From Corallococcus coralloides DSM 2259 (lineage in GTDB: Bacteria > Myxococcota > Myxococcia > Myxococcales > Myxococcaceae), in contig NC_017030.1 of the NCBI RefSeq assembly GCF_000255295.1, positions 8,468,328 through 8,532,327 on the forward strand: a stretch of 64,000 nucleotides of DNA, given 5' to 3'. Below the pieces are notes generated by a model. The model did no database searches, was not told the origin of the DNA, and was given only the letters and a program-made list of their open reading frames with translations. Shown here piece after piece: positions 41,172-49,265 of this stretch. The position numbers were made by a program, and so were the translations under genes. Position 1 is the stretch's first letter, and every line of letters starts with the position of its first letter.

Positions 41172-42344
41172 ATGATTTCGGCTCAGATGGTGCGTCGCTG
41201 GACCGCGGCCAGCGCGGTGTCGCTGCTGGTCGTCGGTTGCGGTCCCCAGACCACGGAAGAGAAGCAGACCCAGCCGGAGACGCCGGCTCCCGCCGCCACC
41301 GCCCAGGAGATCGTCGGCGGCACGGCGACCACCATCGGTGCGAACCCCTGGCAGGTGTCGCTGCAGAGCAGCAGCGGCAGCCACTTCTGCGGCGGCTCCG
41401 TCATCAACGAGAACTGGATCCTCACCGCGCAGCACTGCGTGAACTCGAACGGCTTCATCTCCAAGCCGGGCCGCATCGTGGCGGGCGTCACCAACCGCAC
41501 CACCACCACCGGTGGGCAGGTCCGCACCGTGTCCCAGGTGGTCGTGTACCCGGGCTACGTGGACGCGAACATCGGCAAGGACGCGGCGCTCCTCAAGCTG
41601 TCCTCGCCGCTGGACCTGAGCGGCGCGAACGTGAAGGCCATTCCGCTGGTCTCCGCGGCGGACGAGGCGTCGGGCGTGGGCGGCGTCGGCGCCGTGGCGC
41701 GCGTCACGGGCTGGGGCTCGCTGTCCAGCGGCTCCTCCTCGCTGCCGTCCACGCTCCAGACGGTGGACGTGAACATCATCAGCAACGCCGCCGCGCAGGC
41801 CGACTACCAGGGCCAAGAGGTCATCACCGCGGACCAGCTGGGCGCGAAGGCCCCGGGCAAGGACTCCTGCCAGGGTGACAGCGGCGGTCCCCTCACCGTC
41901 CTCAAGGGCAGCAACCGCGTGCTCGCGGGCATCGTGAGCTGGGGCTACGGCTGCGCCGACGCGGCGTACGCGGGCATGTACGGCCGCGTGTCGTTCTTCG
42001 AGAGCTGGATCACCAACACCATCAACGCCCCGCAGCAGCCGACGCAGACGCTGCTGAACCAGACCGGCATCTCCGGCGCGGCCAGCTCCTTCAAGCACTA
42101 CGCCATCACGGTCCCCGCGGGCGCCACCACCCTGACGGTGGAGCAGTCCGGCGGCACGGGTGACGCGGACCTCTACGTGCGCCAGGGCTCGCAGCCCACC
42201 ACGACCGCGTACAACTGCCGCCCGTACCTCAGCGGCAACGCGGAGACCTGCACCATCACCGCCCCCGCGGCCGGCACCTGGTACGTCTCCGTGCGTGGCT
42301 ACACCACGTACTCGGGCGTCACCGTGAAGGCCACGGTGCCGTAG
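41172..42344 (+). CDS. Trypsin-like serine protease lipoprotein with C-terminal PPC domain
   Basis: A 390-residue exported protease. Signal: SAVSLLVVGC, a lipobox. A short Pro/Thr-rich propeptide precedes IVGG, the site where trypsin-family zymogens are cut. The catalytic triad is His88 (LTAQHC), Asp137 (DAALLKL) and Ser237 (CQGDSGGP). Asp231, six before the serine, matches the base of the trypsin pocket, so cleavage after Arg or Lys is expected. Residues ~295-390 form a bacterial pre-peptidase C-terminal (PPC) domain (GDADLYVRQGSQPT; YNCRPYLSGNAETC). It is likely a surface or secreted predatory protease. It has an AT-rich upstream region that includes GAGTCCTGGACTC at 41112-41124. Confidence 0.93.
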   Translation: MISAQMVRRWTAASAVSLLVVGCGPQTTEEKQTQPETPAPAATAQEIVGGTATTIGANPWQVSLQSSSGSHFCGGSVINENWILTAQHCVNSNGFISKPGRIVAGVTNRTTTTGGQVRTVSQVVVYPGYVDANIGKDAALLKLSSPLDLSGANVKAIPLVSAADEASGVGGVGAVARVTGWGSLSSGSSSLPSTLQTVDVNIISNAAAQADYQGQEVITADQLGAKAPGKDSCQGDSGGPLTVLKGSNRVLAGIVSWGYGCADAAYAGMYGRVSFFESWITNTINAPQQPTQTLLNQTGISGAASSFKHYAITVPAGATTLTVEQSGGTGDADLYVRQGSQPTTTAYNCRPYLSGNAETCTITAPAAGTWYVSVRGYTTYSGVTVKATVP

Positions 42345-42371
42345 TCCTCGCCTGACACGGCGTGAGCGCGC

Positions 42372-42409
42372 AAAGCCCTCTTCCTCCCTTCGCGGAGGGA
42401 GGGGGCTTT
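42372..42409 (+). terminator. Terminator after the protease gene
   Basis: AAAGCCC (42372-42378) pairs with GGGCTTT (42403-42409) and, inside, CCTCCC (42383-42388) with GGGAGG (42397-42402), capped by a TTCGCG loop. A short T-rich stretch follows (CGTGTTTC). It lies 28 bp after the protease stop. Confidence 0.7.
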
Positions 42410-42454
42410 CGTGTTTCAGCGACCCCAGGTGCGCGGAGTGCTACACCCGGTGTC

Positions 42455-43774
42455 ATGGCCCGGCCCAGAGCTTCGCGCTGTCCCCACTGCAACGCCCCCT
42501 TCACGCCCCAGGCCGCGAAGACGCACTACGTCTGCGGCTACTGCGGCCACGCCTTCGACCTGGACGGCCCGCTTCCGGTCCGGCCCGGCCCGCGCCCGCC
42601 GCCGCCCGCCCAGGCGAACAACAAGCACGTCCCGATCATGCTCGCGGGCGTCGCGGTGATGCTCCTGATGGGGGTCATGGGCGCGGTGTTCGCCCTGGCT
42701 TCGGGAGGCCCGGACACGTACGAGCCCCCTCCCACCCCGCCTCCCGCGGCCGTCGTCCCCGTCGCGCCTCCGGTCATCCCCGGGCCTCCACCCGAGCCTC
42801 CCAAGCCCGAACCCGAGCGCATCGAGTGGATGGAGCGGGGCGCGCCTGCGTTCGTGGACGTCAACGGCGATGGGACGGAGGACATCGTCGGCCACGTGCG
42901 CCGCTACGAAGGCACGAGCCCCCGTGAGTACATCGCCGCGTTCGACGGGCGGACGTTCCAGAAGCTCTGGGAGTCATCGCCTTCGGAGGGGCCGGACGCC
43001 TCCCGCCACACGAAGGTCATCGCCCAGAACGGCCGGCTGGTGATGAGCGAGCAGCGCACGGTGAACCTGCTGGAGCTGGAGACCGGCAAGCGGCTGGGGC
43101 GCGTGCCGCTGACGGACTCGCCGCGCCGGCTCTGCATCCCGCCCGGGGACACGACGTCCGTCTGGGTGGAGGTGGTGGACCACCAGCATCTGCTCTTCGA
43201 CACGCGCACGGCCACCGCGAAGCCCGCGCCCCGCGCGCCGAAGGGCTGCGCCACGCCGCCCCTGAGCCCGCAGACGTGCAACATGAGCCGGCCGCCGGAG
43301 CACCCCACCTCCTGCGAGCGCTCCAGCTACCCGCCCTCCGACATCCGCGGCTTCTCCACGAAGTACCTCCTCCGCACGGGCGGCTACACGCTGGCGCTGG
43401 GCACGCGGTGGCCGGGGACGCAGGTGCCCCTGGTGGCGCTGTACGCGCCGGGCAACCGCAAGCCTGTGTGGCACGACACCGTGTCGGACAAGGATCCGCT
43501 CCTCCTGCGGGACACCGCGCCGGAGGTGGGGGAGATCACGAAGGACGCCGTGTACGTCGTCTATCAGCTGGAGAAGGGCGGCACGCAGCTCATCCGGCGC
43601 GACCTGCTCACCGGCGCCGTGGCCTGGGACGTGGCCCTGCCCGAGTCCCATTTCAGCTCCATGCTGACGGTCCTCTGGGTCCGGGAGGGCCGCGTGTATG
43701 TCCCGCTGTGGGGCAGCCTTCACGTGCTGGACGCAGCCACGGGTGACTCCATCGGCGGCATTGGAGTGAAATGA
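42455..43774 (+). CDS. Membrane-anchored zinc-ribbon protein with propeller-like domain
   Basis: A 439-residue protein. The start at 42455 places a zinc ribbon first (CPHCNAPF ... YVCGYCGHAF, two CxxC pairs), then a Pro-rich stretch, one membrane helix (IMLAGVAVMLLMGVMGAVFALA, about residues 55-76), another Pro-rich linker, and a ~330-residue outer domain. That domain begins with an FG-GAP-like element (FVDVNGDGTEDIVGHV) and has strands resembling a PQQ-type beta-propeller (YIAAFDGRTFQKLWES; LITGAVAWDVALPES-like; VYVPLWGSLHVLDAATGDS). Function is unknown. Similar layouts occur in myxobacteria as putative sensors or scaffolds. Confidence 0.7.
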   Translation: MARPRASRCPHCNAPFTPQAAKTHYVCGYCGHAFDLDGPLPVRPGPRPPPPAQANNKHVPIMLAGVAVMLLMGVMGAVFALASGGPDTYEPPPTPPPAAVVPVAPPVIPGPPPEPPKPEPERIEWMERGAPAFVDVNGDGTEDIVGHVRRYEGTSPREYIAAFDGRTFQKLWESSPSEGPDASRHTKVIAQNGRLVMSEQRTVNLLELETGKRLGRVPLTDSPRRLCIPPGDTTSVWVEVVDHQHLLFDTRTATAKPAPRAPKGCATPPLSPQTCNMSRPPEHPTSCERSSYPPSDIRGFSTKYLLRTGGYTLALGTRWPGTQVPLVALYAPGNRKPVWHDTVSDKDPLLLRDTAPEVGEITKDAVYVVYQLEKGGTQLIRRDLLTGAVAWDVALPESHFSSMLTVLWVREGRVYVPLWGSLHVLDAATGDSIGGIGVK

Positions 43775-43775
43775 A

Positions 43776-44900
43776 TCAGTAGATGGAGATGAGGTGGACC
43801 CGCACGCGGGGGTTGCCGAGGTACTCCTCCAACCGCCAGCGGGTCCGCATCCCGTCCTCGCGGATGCCCACGCCGCCGTCCGTGGGGGGCTCCGCGCTGG
43901 CGAGCGCCTCCCGCAGGTGGGACACCGCCCAGCGGTCGAACTTCGGGTCCCCGGAGCCCTCCAGCACCTGCAGGTCGATGAGGCTGCCATCGCGCGCCTG
44001 CCGCACCTCCACGATGGCGACGAGCGCCAGGATGGGGGCGGTGACATCCATCATGTAGACGTCCGCCGCGCGTCCGGCCTCCACCGCCGCGCGCAGCCGG
44101 TCGGACGTCTCCCGGCGGACGTCGCGCGCCTGGGGCGCGAAGGGGGTGCCCGTCTTGCCGAACCGCTCGATGGCCTCCAGCTGCTCGCGCTTCAGCCGGC
44201 GGGCGAGCACATCCGTATTGGGAGGAGGCGGGTTCACGAGCTTCTCGGAGAAGCCCTGGCGCAGCTTCGCGAAGTAGGGGGGCGTCGCGCCCGTGGCCCG
44301 CGCGGACGCGGTCGCGTCGTGGGCCCAGCCATCCACCTTCTGACGCGCCTCCTCCGCCTCACGGGCCGCCAGGGCCTTGGGGTCCGGCTCCGAGCCGGGG
44401 ACGTTGCGAAGCGTCCGCCCCGTCGACGGGGGCCCCTTCAGGAGCCCACCGCCCAACAGGCCGGGGGGTTCCAGCTGGAGCGGGACGTCCCGGACCGGAG
44501 GTGGCTCACGCTCGGAGGGTGCTTCCGCGAGCGGCTCCGGAGCAGTGTTCCCGGTGGTGGCGGGAGCCTCGGCTGGAGATGGAGCTTCGTCCTTCTTCCG
44601 CTCGCGCTCCGTCAGCAGCGCCGGCGCTTCATCCTTCTCCCCCGCGCGCTCCGCCGGACGCGCTGGCGAGCGCGGGGGCCGTGGCGCTTCTTCAGGCACC
44701 GGGGGCACGGGCGGCGTGGGGCGTGCGTCCCGGGTGACGATCTCCAGCTCGACGGCCTGCGACGGCTCGCGACGCCGGACGTCGGCGGACGGGCTCCGCC
44801 ACAGCGCGAAGAGGAGCGCCGCGTGCAGGAGCCCGGACACGACGAGCAGGAGAAGCAGCTGTGAGCGGCGGGACACGAAGCTCAGCTTGCTCCCTCCCAC
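43776..44900 (-). CDS. TonB-family energy transducer-like protein
   Basis: A 374-residue protein with one N-terminal membrane helix (LLLLLVVSGLLHAALLFALW), a Pro/Glu/Ala-rich periplasmic segment (about residues 55-165) and a C-terminal TonB-like domain (ILALVAIVEVRQARDGSLIDLQVLEGSGDPKFDRWAVSHLREAL). TonB proteins couple the proton motive force to outer-membrane receptors. The end is longer than in classical TonB and no ExbB, ExbD or receptor gene is adjacent, so the partner is unknown. The start appears to be GTG at 44900; no ATG is available near it. It is convergent with the zinc-ribbon gene, 1 bp apart. Confidence 0.75.
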   Translation of the reverse strand: MGGSKLSFVSRRSQLLLLLVVSGLLHAALLFALWRSPSADVRRREPSQAVELEIVTRDARPTPPVPPVPEEAPRPPRSPARPAERAGEKDEAPALLTERERKKDEAPSPAEAPATTGNTAPEPLAEAPSEREPPPVRDVPLQLEPPGLLGGGLLKGPPSTGRTLRNVPGSEPDPKALAAREAEEARQKVDGWAHDATASARATGATPPYFAKLRQGFSEKLVNPPPPNTDVLARRLKREQLEAIERFGKTGTPFAPQARDVRRETSDRLRAAVEAGRAADVYMMDVTAPILALVAIVEVRQARDGSLIDLQVLEGSGDPKFDRWAVSHLREALASAEPPTDGGVGIREDGMRTRWRLEEYLGNPRVRVHLISIY

Positions 44901-44967
44901 CGCGCGGGAGAAGTGGCGCGGAGCGTGGGTGTTGGGCCTCCACGCTCCCCTGCCCTCCTCCCGCTCC

Positions 44968-46161
44968 CTACGGCGCGGCCGGTGTCCTGAACTCCGGAAT
45001 GAGCTCGCCCGTGAGCCGGATGCTCTTCAGGACCTTGTCGTGCGCCAGCGCGCCCACCTGGTGGAAGGACATGAGCGCGTCGATGCCCAGCGCCTGGTAG
45101 CGCTTGAGCCCCGCGCGCACCTGGTCCTGGGTCCCGACGATGAGCGAGTCCTGCGCGCTCAGCACCTCCCAGACCTGCTCGTCCGGGACCTGCTCACCGC
45201 CCATGATGCGGCCCAGGAGGCGCTGCGCCTGGGACTGCGGCGCGTTCGGGTCCTTCTTGCGCAGGTACTGGCCCGTCAGGCCACCGCCCGCCGGGTCCTT
45301 CGCCAGCACCTCCAGCTCCGCGGCCGTCTTCACGAACGCGTCCTTCGCCTCGAAGAAGGTGAACGACCCGCTGGTGTACCAGGCGGCGGCCTTCGCGGCG
45401 CCGTTCTCCATCGCCTCGCGCTCGCTGTCCGCGCAGTGCACGAAGGTGAAGAAGGCGACCTGGTCGTTGACGAACGCGCCCACCGGCTCGCAGCGCGTGC
45501 GCAGGGCCTCGCGGTAGATGTGGATCATCTCCGCCACCTCCTCCGGAGAGGCCCAGAGCGTCACGCCCAGCGCGCCCACGCCGTTGCGCCCCGCCTGTTC
45601 GAAGGACGCGGGGCTGGAGCACGCCTGCCACAGCGGCGGATGCGGCTTGCGGTACGGCTTGGGGATGACGCTGACGTCCTTGAGCCGCAGGTCCGGCCCG
45701 TCCCAGGACACCTTGTCCTGCGTCCACAGCTTCGGAATCAGCTCGAAGGCCTGCTGCATCTGCCCGCGCGTGGAGTCGGGCTCGATGTTGAAGGTGCGCC
45801 ACTCCGGGATGGTGCTGCGCGCCAGTCCCAGCTGGAAGCGGCCCCCGCTCAGGTGGTCGATGAAGGCCGCGCGCTCCGCGACCCGGATGGGATGGTTGAA
45901 GCGCGTGGGCGCCAGCACCGACGAGTGTCCGACGTGCAGGTTCTTCGTGCTCCGCGCGATGGCGGTGAGCATGATCTCCGGCGCGGAGCTGTAGCTGAAC
46001 TCCACGGCGGTGTGGTGCTCCACCTGCCACCAGACGCCGTAGCCCATCTCGTCCGCCAGCCGCGCCTGCTCCAGCGTCTCCTGGATGAGCTGGTGTTCGT
46101 GGTCCGGACCGCTCCAGCGCTCCTTCGGGTGCTGCATCTCCGAAAAAATGTCGAGCCGCAT
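44968..46161 (-). CDS. LLM-class flavin-dependent monooxygenase
   Basis: A 397-residue luciferase-like protein. Family features are the N-terminal strand MRLDIFSEMQHP, YGVWWQVEHHTAVEFSYSSA (the EHH motif), LGLARSTIPEWRTFNIEP, and the C-terminal IVGTQDQVRAGLKRYQALGI. Such enzymes use reduced FMN or F420 to oxidise small molecules; which cofactor and substrate cannot be decided. No reductase gene is adjacent. It has its own upstream hairpin that ends the previous transcript, so it is probably monocistronic. Confidence 0.88.
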   Translation of the reverse strand: MRLDIFSEMQHPKERWSGPDHEHQLIQETLEQARLADEMGYGVWWQVEHHTAVEFSYSSAPEIMLTAIARSTKNLHVGHSSVLAPTRFNHPIRVAERAAFIDHLSGGRFQLGLARSTIPEWRTFNIEPDSTRGQMQQAFELIPKLWTQDKVSWDGPDLRLKDVSVIPKPYRKPHPPLWQACSSPASFEQAGRNGVGALGVTLWASPEEVAEMIHIYREALRTRCEPVGAFVNDQVAFFTFVHCADSEREAMENGAAKAAAWYTSGSFTFFEAKDAFVKTAAELEVLAKDPAGGGLTGQYLRKKDPNAPQSQAQRLLGRIMGGEQVPDEQVWEVLSAQDSLIVGTQDQVRAGLKRYQALGIDALMSFHQVGALAHDKVLKSIRLTGELIPEFRTPAAP

Positions 46162-46216
46162 GATGTCCCCCCTGAAACCGGTTTCACTTCTCCAGCAACA
46201 CCCAGCACAACTCCCG

Positions 46217-46248
46217 CGCCGTCCGGAAGCAAGCCGCTCCGGACGGCG
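46217..46248 (-). terminator. Hairpin terminator of the Cys-rich lipoprotein gene
   Basis: A perfect 11-bp stem: CGCCGTCCGGA (46217-46227) with TCCGGACGGCG (46238-46248), 10-base loop. It lies 12 bp beyond the stop of the minus-strand lipoprotein gene and is followed on that strand by GGAGTTGTG. Confidence 0.65.
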
Positions 46249-46260
46249 TGGGTCAGGCCA

Positions 46261-46686
46261 TCAGTCCGCCCAGTGGACCTTGCCCAGACCCGCCGGGATG
46301 AGGTCGCAGATGTAGAAGATATCGTCGTACGGGTAGTTGTCGTACACGCCCCGCGCGGGGATGCAGCGCGCCTGGTTCGGATACGGCGCGTTGAACTCCG
46401 CGGCCAGCTGCTGGCAGTAGGCGTTGTCGCTGGGGCCACCGCACTCCTCGGTGCACTGGTCCGCGCGGATCCACTGCGAGTTGTAGATCGGGTAGGAATC
46501 CGCCTCCGTCCAACACAGGCCCGTCGCGCACTGGGTGTCAGCCGAACAGCCCTGGCCCACGGCGTTGAGGCCCTGCTCCTGCTGCGTCGGGGCGGGGGTC
46601 TGCTGCTCGGGGGCGGGGCTGGTGCCACAGGCGAGCATCGCGAACGAGAAGAGCGTCACAGGGACGGCGAAGAGCTTCCGCATCAT
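46261..46686 (-). CDS. Small cysteine-rich lipoprotein
   Basis: A 141-residue exported protein. It starts with two ATG codons (46686 and 46683), preceded by GGAAAGG. The signal ends in FAMLAC, a good lipobox. After a Pro/Gln/Thr linker comes a Cys-rich module with spacing C-x5-C-x4-C (GCSADTQCATGLCW), then CTEECGG, C, C and C, so probably three or more disulphides. Modules of this kind are frequent in myxobacterial lipoproteins of unknown function. It is divergent from the DUF2277 gene. Confidence 0.8.
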   Translation of the reverse strand: MMRKLFAVPVTLFSFAMLACGTSPAPEQQTPAPTQQEQGLNAVGQGCSADTQCATGLCWTEADSYPIYNSQWIRADQCTEECGGPSDNAYCQQLAAEFNAPYPNQARCIPARGVYDNYPYDDIFYICDLIPAGLGKVHWAD

Positions 46687-46845
46687 TGGAAACCTTTCCA
46701 GAAGAAGGGGGAGTCCAGAGAAAACCACTTTGGCCGCAATGAGCCAAGTCACGTTCTCGCGGCAATGGATTCGGGAGGGCTCCCCCCACGGCGGGGACAC
46801 ACGCGTGGGGTACGCTGGCGGCACTTCACGCGAAGGGACCCGTCC

Positions 46846-47118
46846 ATGTGCCGGAGCATCAAGACGCTGTTCAACTTCGAGCCCCCCGCGTCCGACGCGG
46901 AGGTGCGGGCGGCGGCCCTGCAGTTCGTGCGGAAGCTGAGCGGCACCAGCGCCCCGTCCAAGGCGAACGAGGAGGCCTTCCACCGCGCCGTCGAGGACAT
47001 CACCGAGACAGCGCGACGGCTGATGGACTCGCTGGTGACCACCGCCCCGCCGCGCAACCGAGACATGGAGGCCATGAAGGCAAAGCTGCGGTCCGCGAAG
47101 CGCTTCGCACCGCGCTGA
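46846..47118 (+). CDS. DUF2277 family protein
   Basis: A 90-residue protein that matches the conserved small family DUF2277 along its full length: MCRSIKTLFNFEPPASDAEV, then LQFVRKLSG...PSKANEEAFHRAV, then ARRLMDSLVT..PPRNRDMEAMKAKLRSAKRF. The N-terminal Cys-Arg and the overall length are characteristic. Function is unknown; it is cytoplasmic. The frame is open far upstream, but family length fixes the start at 46846. The flavin oxidoreductase gene follows after 17 bp. Confidence 0.9.
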   Translation: MCRSIKTLFNFEPPASDAEVRAAALQFVRKLSGTSAPSKANEEAFHRAVEDITETARRLMDSLVTTAPPRNRDMEAMKAKLRSAKRFAPR

Positions 47119-47135
47119 CGATAGAATGACACCGC

Positions 47136-49265
47136 ATGAAGACACGGATTGCCATCCTGGGAAGCGGATGCGGTGCCATGGCGGCGGCATTCGAGCTGAC
47201 GGCGACGCCCGAGCGACGCGCACGGTATGACATTACCGTCTATCAGCAGGGGTGGCGGCTGGGCGGCAAGGGGGCCAGCGGCCGCGATGCGAATCATTGG
47301 CAGCGCATCGAGGAGCACGGCCTGCACGTCTTCATGGGCTTCTATGACCATGCCTTCCGGCTGATGCGGGATTGCTACAGGGAATGGAAGGATCCGCACG
47401 CCCCCTTCCAGTCCTTCCAGGACGCCGTGATGCCCCAGCACCTGATCACCTTCCAGGAGCAGGAGCAGAAGCCGGACCACAAGGGGCAGGAGTGGCGCCC
47501 CTGGAACATCAAGCCCCTGGTGCGCGCGGGCCTTCCCGGCGAAGGGGCGTCATTGGCGGAGGACCGCTCCTACAAGGACATGATGCGCGCGCTGCGGGAC
47601 TGGATCTTCGCCCACGCGAAGGAGGCCGAGCACCGCGAGGACGTGCTGCGCCCCCTGCACGAGGCGGGCGAGAGCATCGAGAAGCTTCCCGAAAGCTTCG
47701 AGGACGCGCGGGGCCTGGATGCGGCGAAGGGCTTCGACCTCCTCTTCCAGGCGGAGATCCTCAAGGGACTCTATTTCCTGGAACAGGCCCAGCAGGCGGA
47801 GCGCGCAGCACCGCCGCCCCTGGAGAAGCCCGAACCGGTGCGACGCGCCCAGCTGCTGTTCCGCCTGGGCGTGGCGGCCCTCAAGGGTTGGCTCACGGAC
47901 CTGGTGAGGAAGCGCAAGCCCCTGGACTTCCTCCTCATCGACAAGCTGGACTTCCGTGCCTGGCTCCGGAAGTACGGTGCGACTCCGGCGGACGCGCAGT
48001 CCGCGCCCATCACCGCGCTCTACTGCCTGGGCTTCGCCACGCTGGACGGCAATCCCCGCTCCCAGAACGCCCAGGCATCCGCGGGCGTCTGCTTCCACGT
48101 CCTGCTGTCTCTGCTGTTCGACTGCAAGGGGGCGCCGCTCTGGAAGTTTCGCGCGGGCATGGGCGACATCCTCTTCGCGCCGCTCTACGAGGTCCTCCGC
48201 GCGCGAGGGGTCAAGTTCGAGTTCTTCCAGCGCGTGCAGTCCCTGGGGCTGACCCCTGACCGGTCGCGGGTGGGCAGCATCCAGCTCCTCCAGCAGGTGA
48301 AGCTCACCGGGCCAGAGTACCAGCCGCTCATCCGGATCGAGGTGGAGCCCGGAAAGCAGCTGCCGTGCTGGCCTTCGGAGCCGGACTGGAAGCAGCTCGT
48401 GGACGGCGAGGCGTTGCGCAAGAAGCTGGCCGACCAGGGCCTGACCCTGGAGTCCGCCTGGTGTGCCCAGCAGGTCGGGGAGCGGACCTTGAGGTTGAAC
48501 GAGGACTTCGACCTCGTGGTCTTCGGCATCTCCCTGGGGTCCATCCCGTCCCTCTGCGGGGAGCTGCTCAAGGCCGACAAGCGCTGGGCGGACATGGCGC
48601 GGGAGGTGAAGACCGTCCAGACGCAGGCCCTGCAGCTGTGGCTCACCTGTCCCATCGCGGTGCTGGGCTGGTCCGCGGGCCCCACCATCTCGACCGCGTA
48701 CGTGGAGCCCTTCGACACCTGGGGGGACATGTCCCATCTGGTGAAGGTGGAGCAGGGAGGCACCGGTCCCGGCGCGCCCAAGAGCATCCATTACTTCTGC
48801 GGTGCGCTCCCGGACACGGTCCCCCTTCCCCCGCCCAGCGACATCGGCTTTCCGGCGCGCATGGCCCGGCAGGTGAAGCGCAACGCCATCCAGTGGATCA
48901 TGACTCACCTGAAGGGGCTCTGGCCCCTGGTGAACCCCTCGGACGCGTCCTCCGGCATGGACTGGCGGCACCTGGCGGATCCATCCGACCGCACGGGCGA
49001 GTCACGGATGGATGCCCAGTACTGGCGGGCCAACATCGACCCCTCGGAGCGCTACGTCCTCTCCGTTCCCGGCTCCGCGCAATACCGCCTGCCGGCGGGA
49101 GGCTCCGGCTTCACGAACCTCTTCCTCGCCGGAGACTGGGTCCAGACGCGCCTGAACGCGGGCTGCGCCGAGGCCGCTGTCGAAGGCGGCCTCAACGCCG
49201 CGCGGGCGGTGCTCAAGCGCCATCCCCCGATGCCTTCCACACCTCCTGTCCCGGCCCCACGTTGA
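47136..49265 (+). CDS. Large FAD-dependent oxidoreductase, paralogue 1
   Basis: A 709-residue flavoprotein of the amine-oxidase/phytoene-desaturase type. It begins with the FAD-binding turn IAILGSGCGAMAAAFEL, then YQQGWRLGGKGASGRD and RIEEHGLHVFMGFYDHAFRLM. It ends with the second FAD contact FTNLFLAGDWVQTRLNAGCAEAAVEGGLNAAR (within 20-residue blocks). It is much longer than usual desaturases (~490 residues) because of a middle insertion. It shares these landmarks with the protein at 50196-52349. Substrate is unknown; a hydrophobic lipid or terpenoid is plausible for the fold. Its 3' end overlaps the convergent decarboxylase-like gene by 53 bp. Confidence 0.82.
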   Translation: MKTRIAILGSGCGAMAAAFELTATPERRARYDITVYQQGWRLGGKGASGRDANHWQRIEEHGLHVFMGFYDHAFRLMRDCYREWKDPHAPFQSFQDAVMPQHLITFQEQEQKPDHKGQEWRPWNIKPLVRAGLPGEGASLAEDRSYKDMMRALRDWIFAHAKEAEHREDVLRPLHEAGESIEKLPESFEDARGLDAAKGFDLLFQAEILKGLYFLEQAQQAERAAPPPLEKPEPVRRAQLLFRLGVAALKGWLTDLVRKRKPLDFLLIDKLDFRAWLRKYGATPADAQSAPITALYCLGFATLDGNPRSQNAQASAGVCFHVLLSLLFDCKGAPLWKFRAGMGDILFAPLYEVLRARGVKFEFFQRVQSLGLTPDRSRVGSIQLLQQVKLTGPEYQPLIRIEVEPGKQLPCWPSEPDWKQLVDGEALRKKLADQGLTLESAWCAQQVGERTLRLNEDFDLVVFGISLGSIPSLCGELLKADKRWADMAREVKTVQTQALQLWLTCPIAVLGWSAGPTISTAYVEPFDTWGDMSHLVKVEQGGTGPGAPKSIHYFCGALPDTVPLPPPSDIGFPARMARQVKRNAIQWIMTHLKGLWPLVNPSDASSGMDWRHLADPSDRTGESRMDAQYWRANIDPSERYVLSVPGSAQYRLPAGGSGFTNLFLAGDWVQTRLNAGCAEAAVEGGLNAARAVLKRHPPMPSTPPVPAPR

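Noticed and set aside
44377..46845. A 913-residue reading of the frame that ends in the DUF2277 gene
   Set aside because: Only the last 90 codons match the family; the upstream part is antisense to the TonB-like and LLM genes and has shadow composition.
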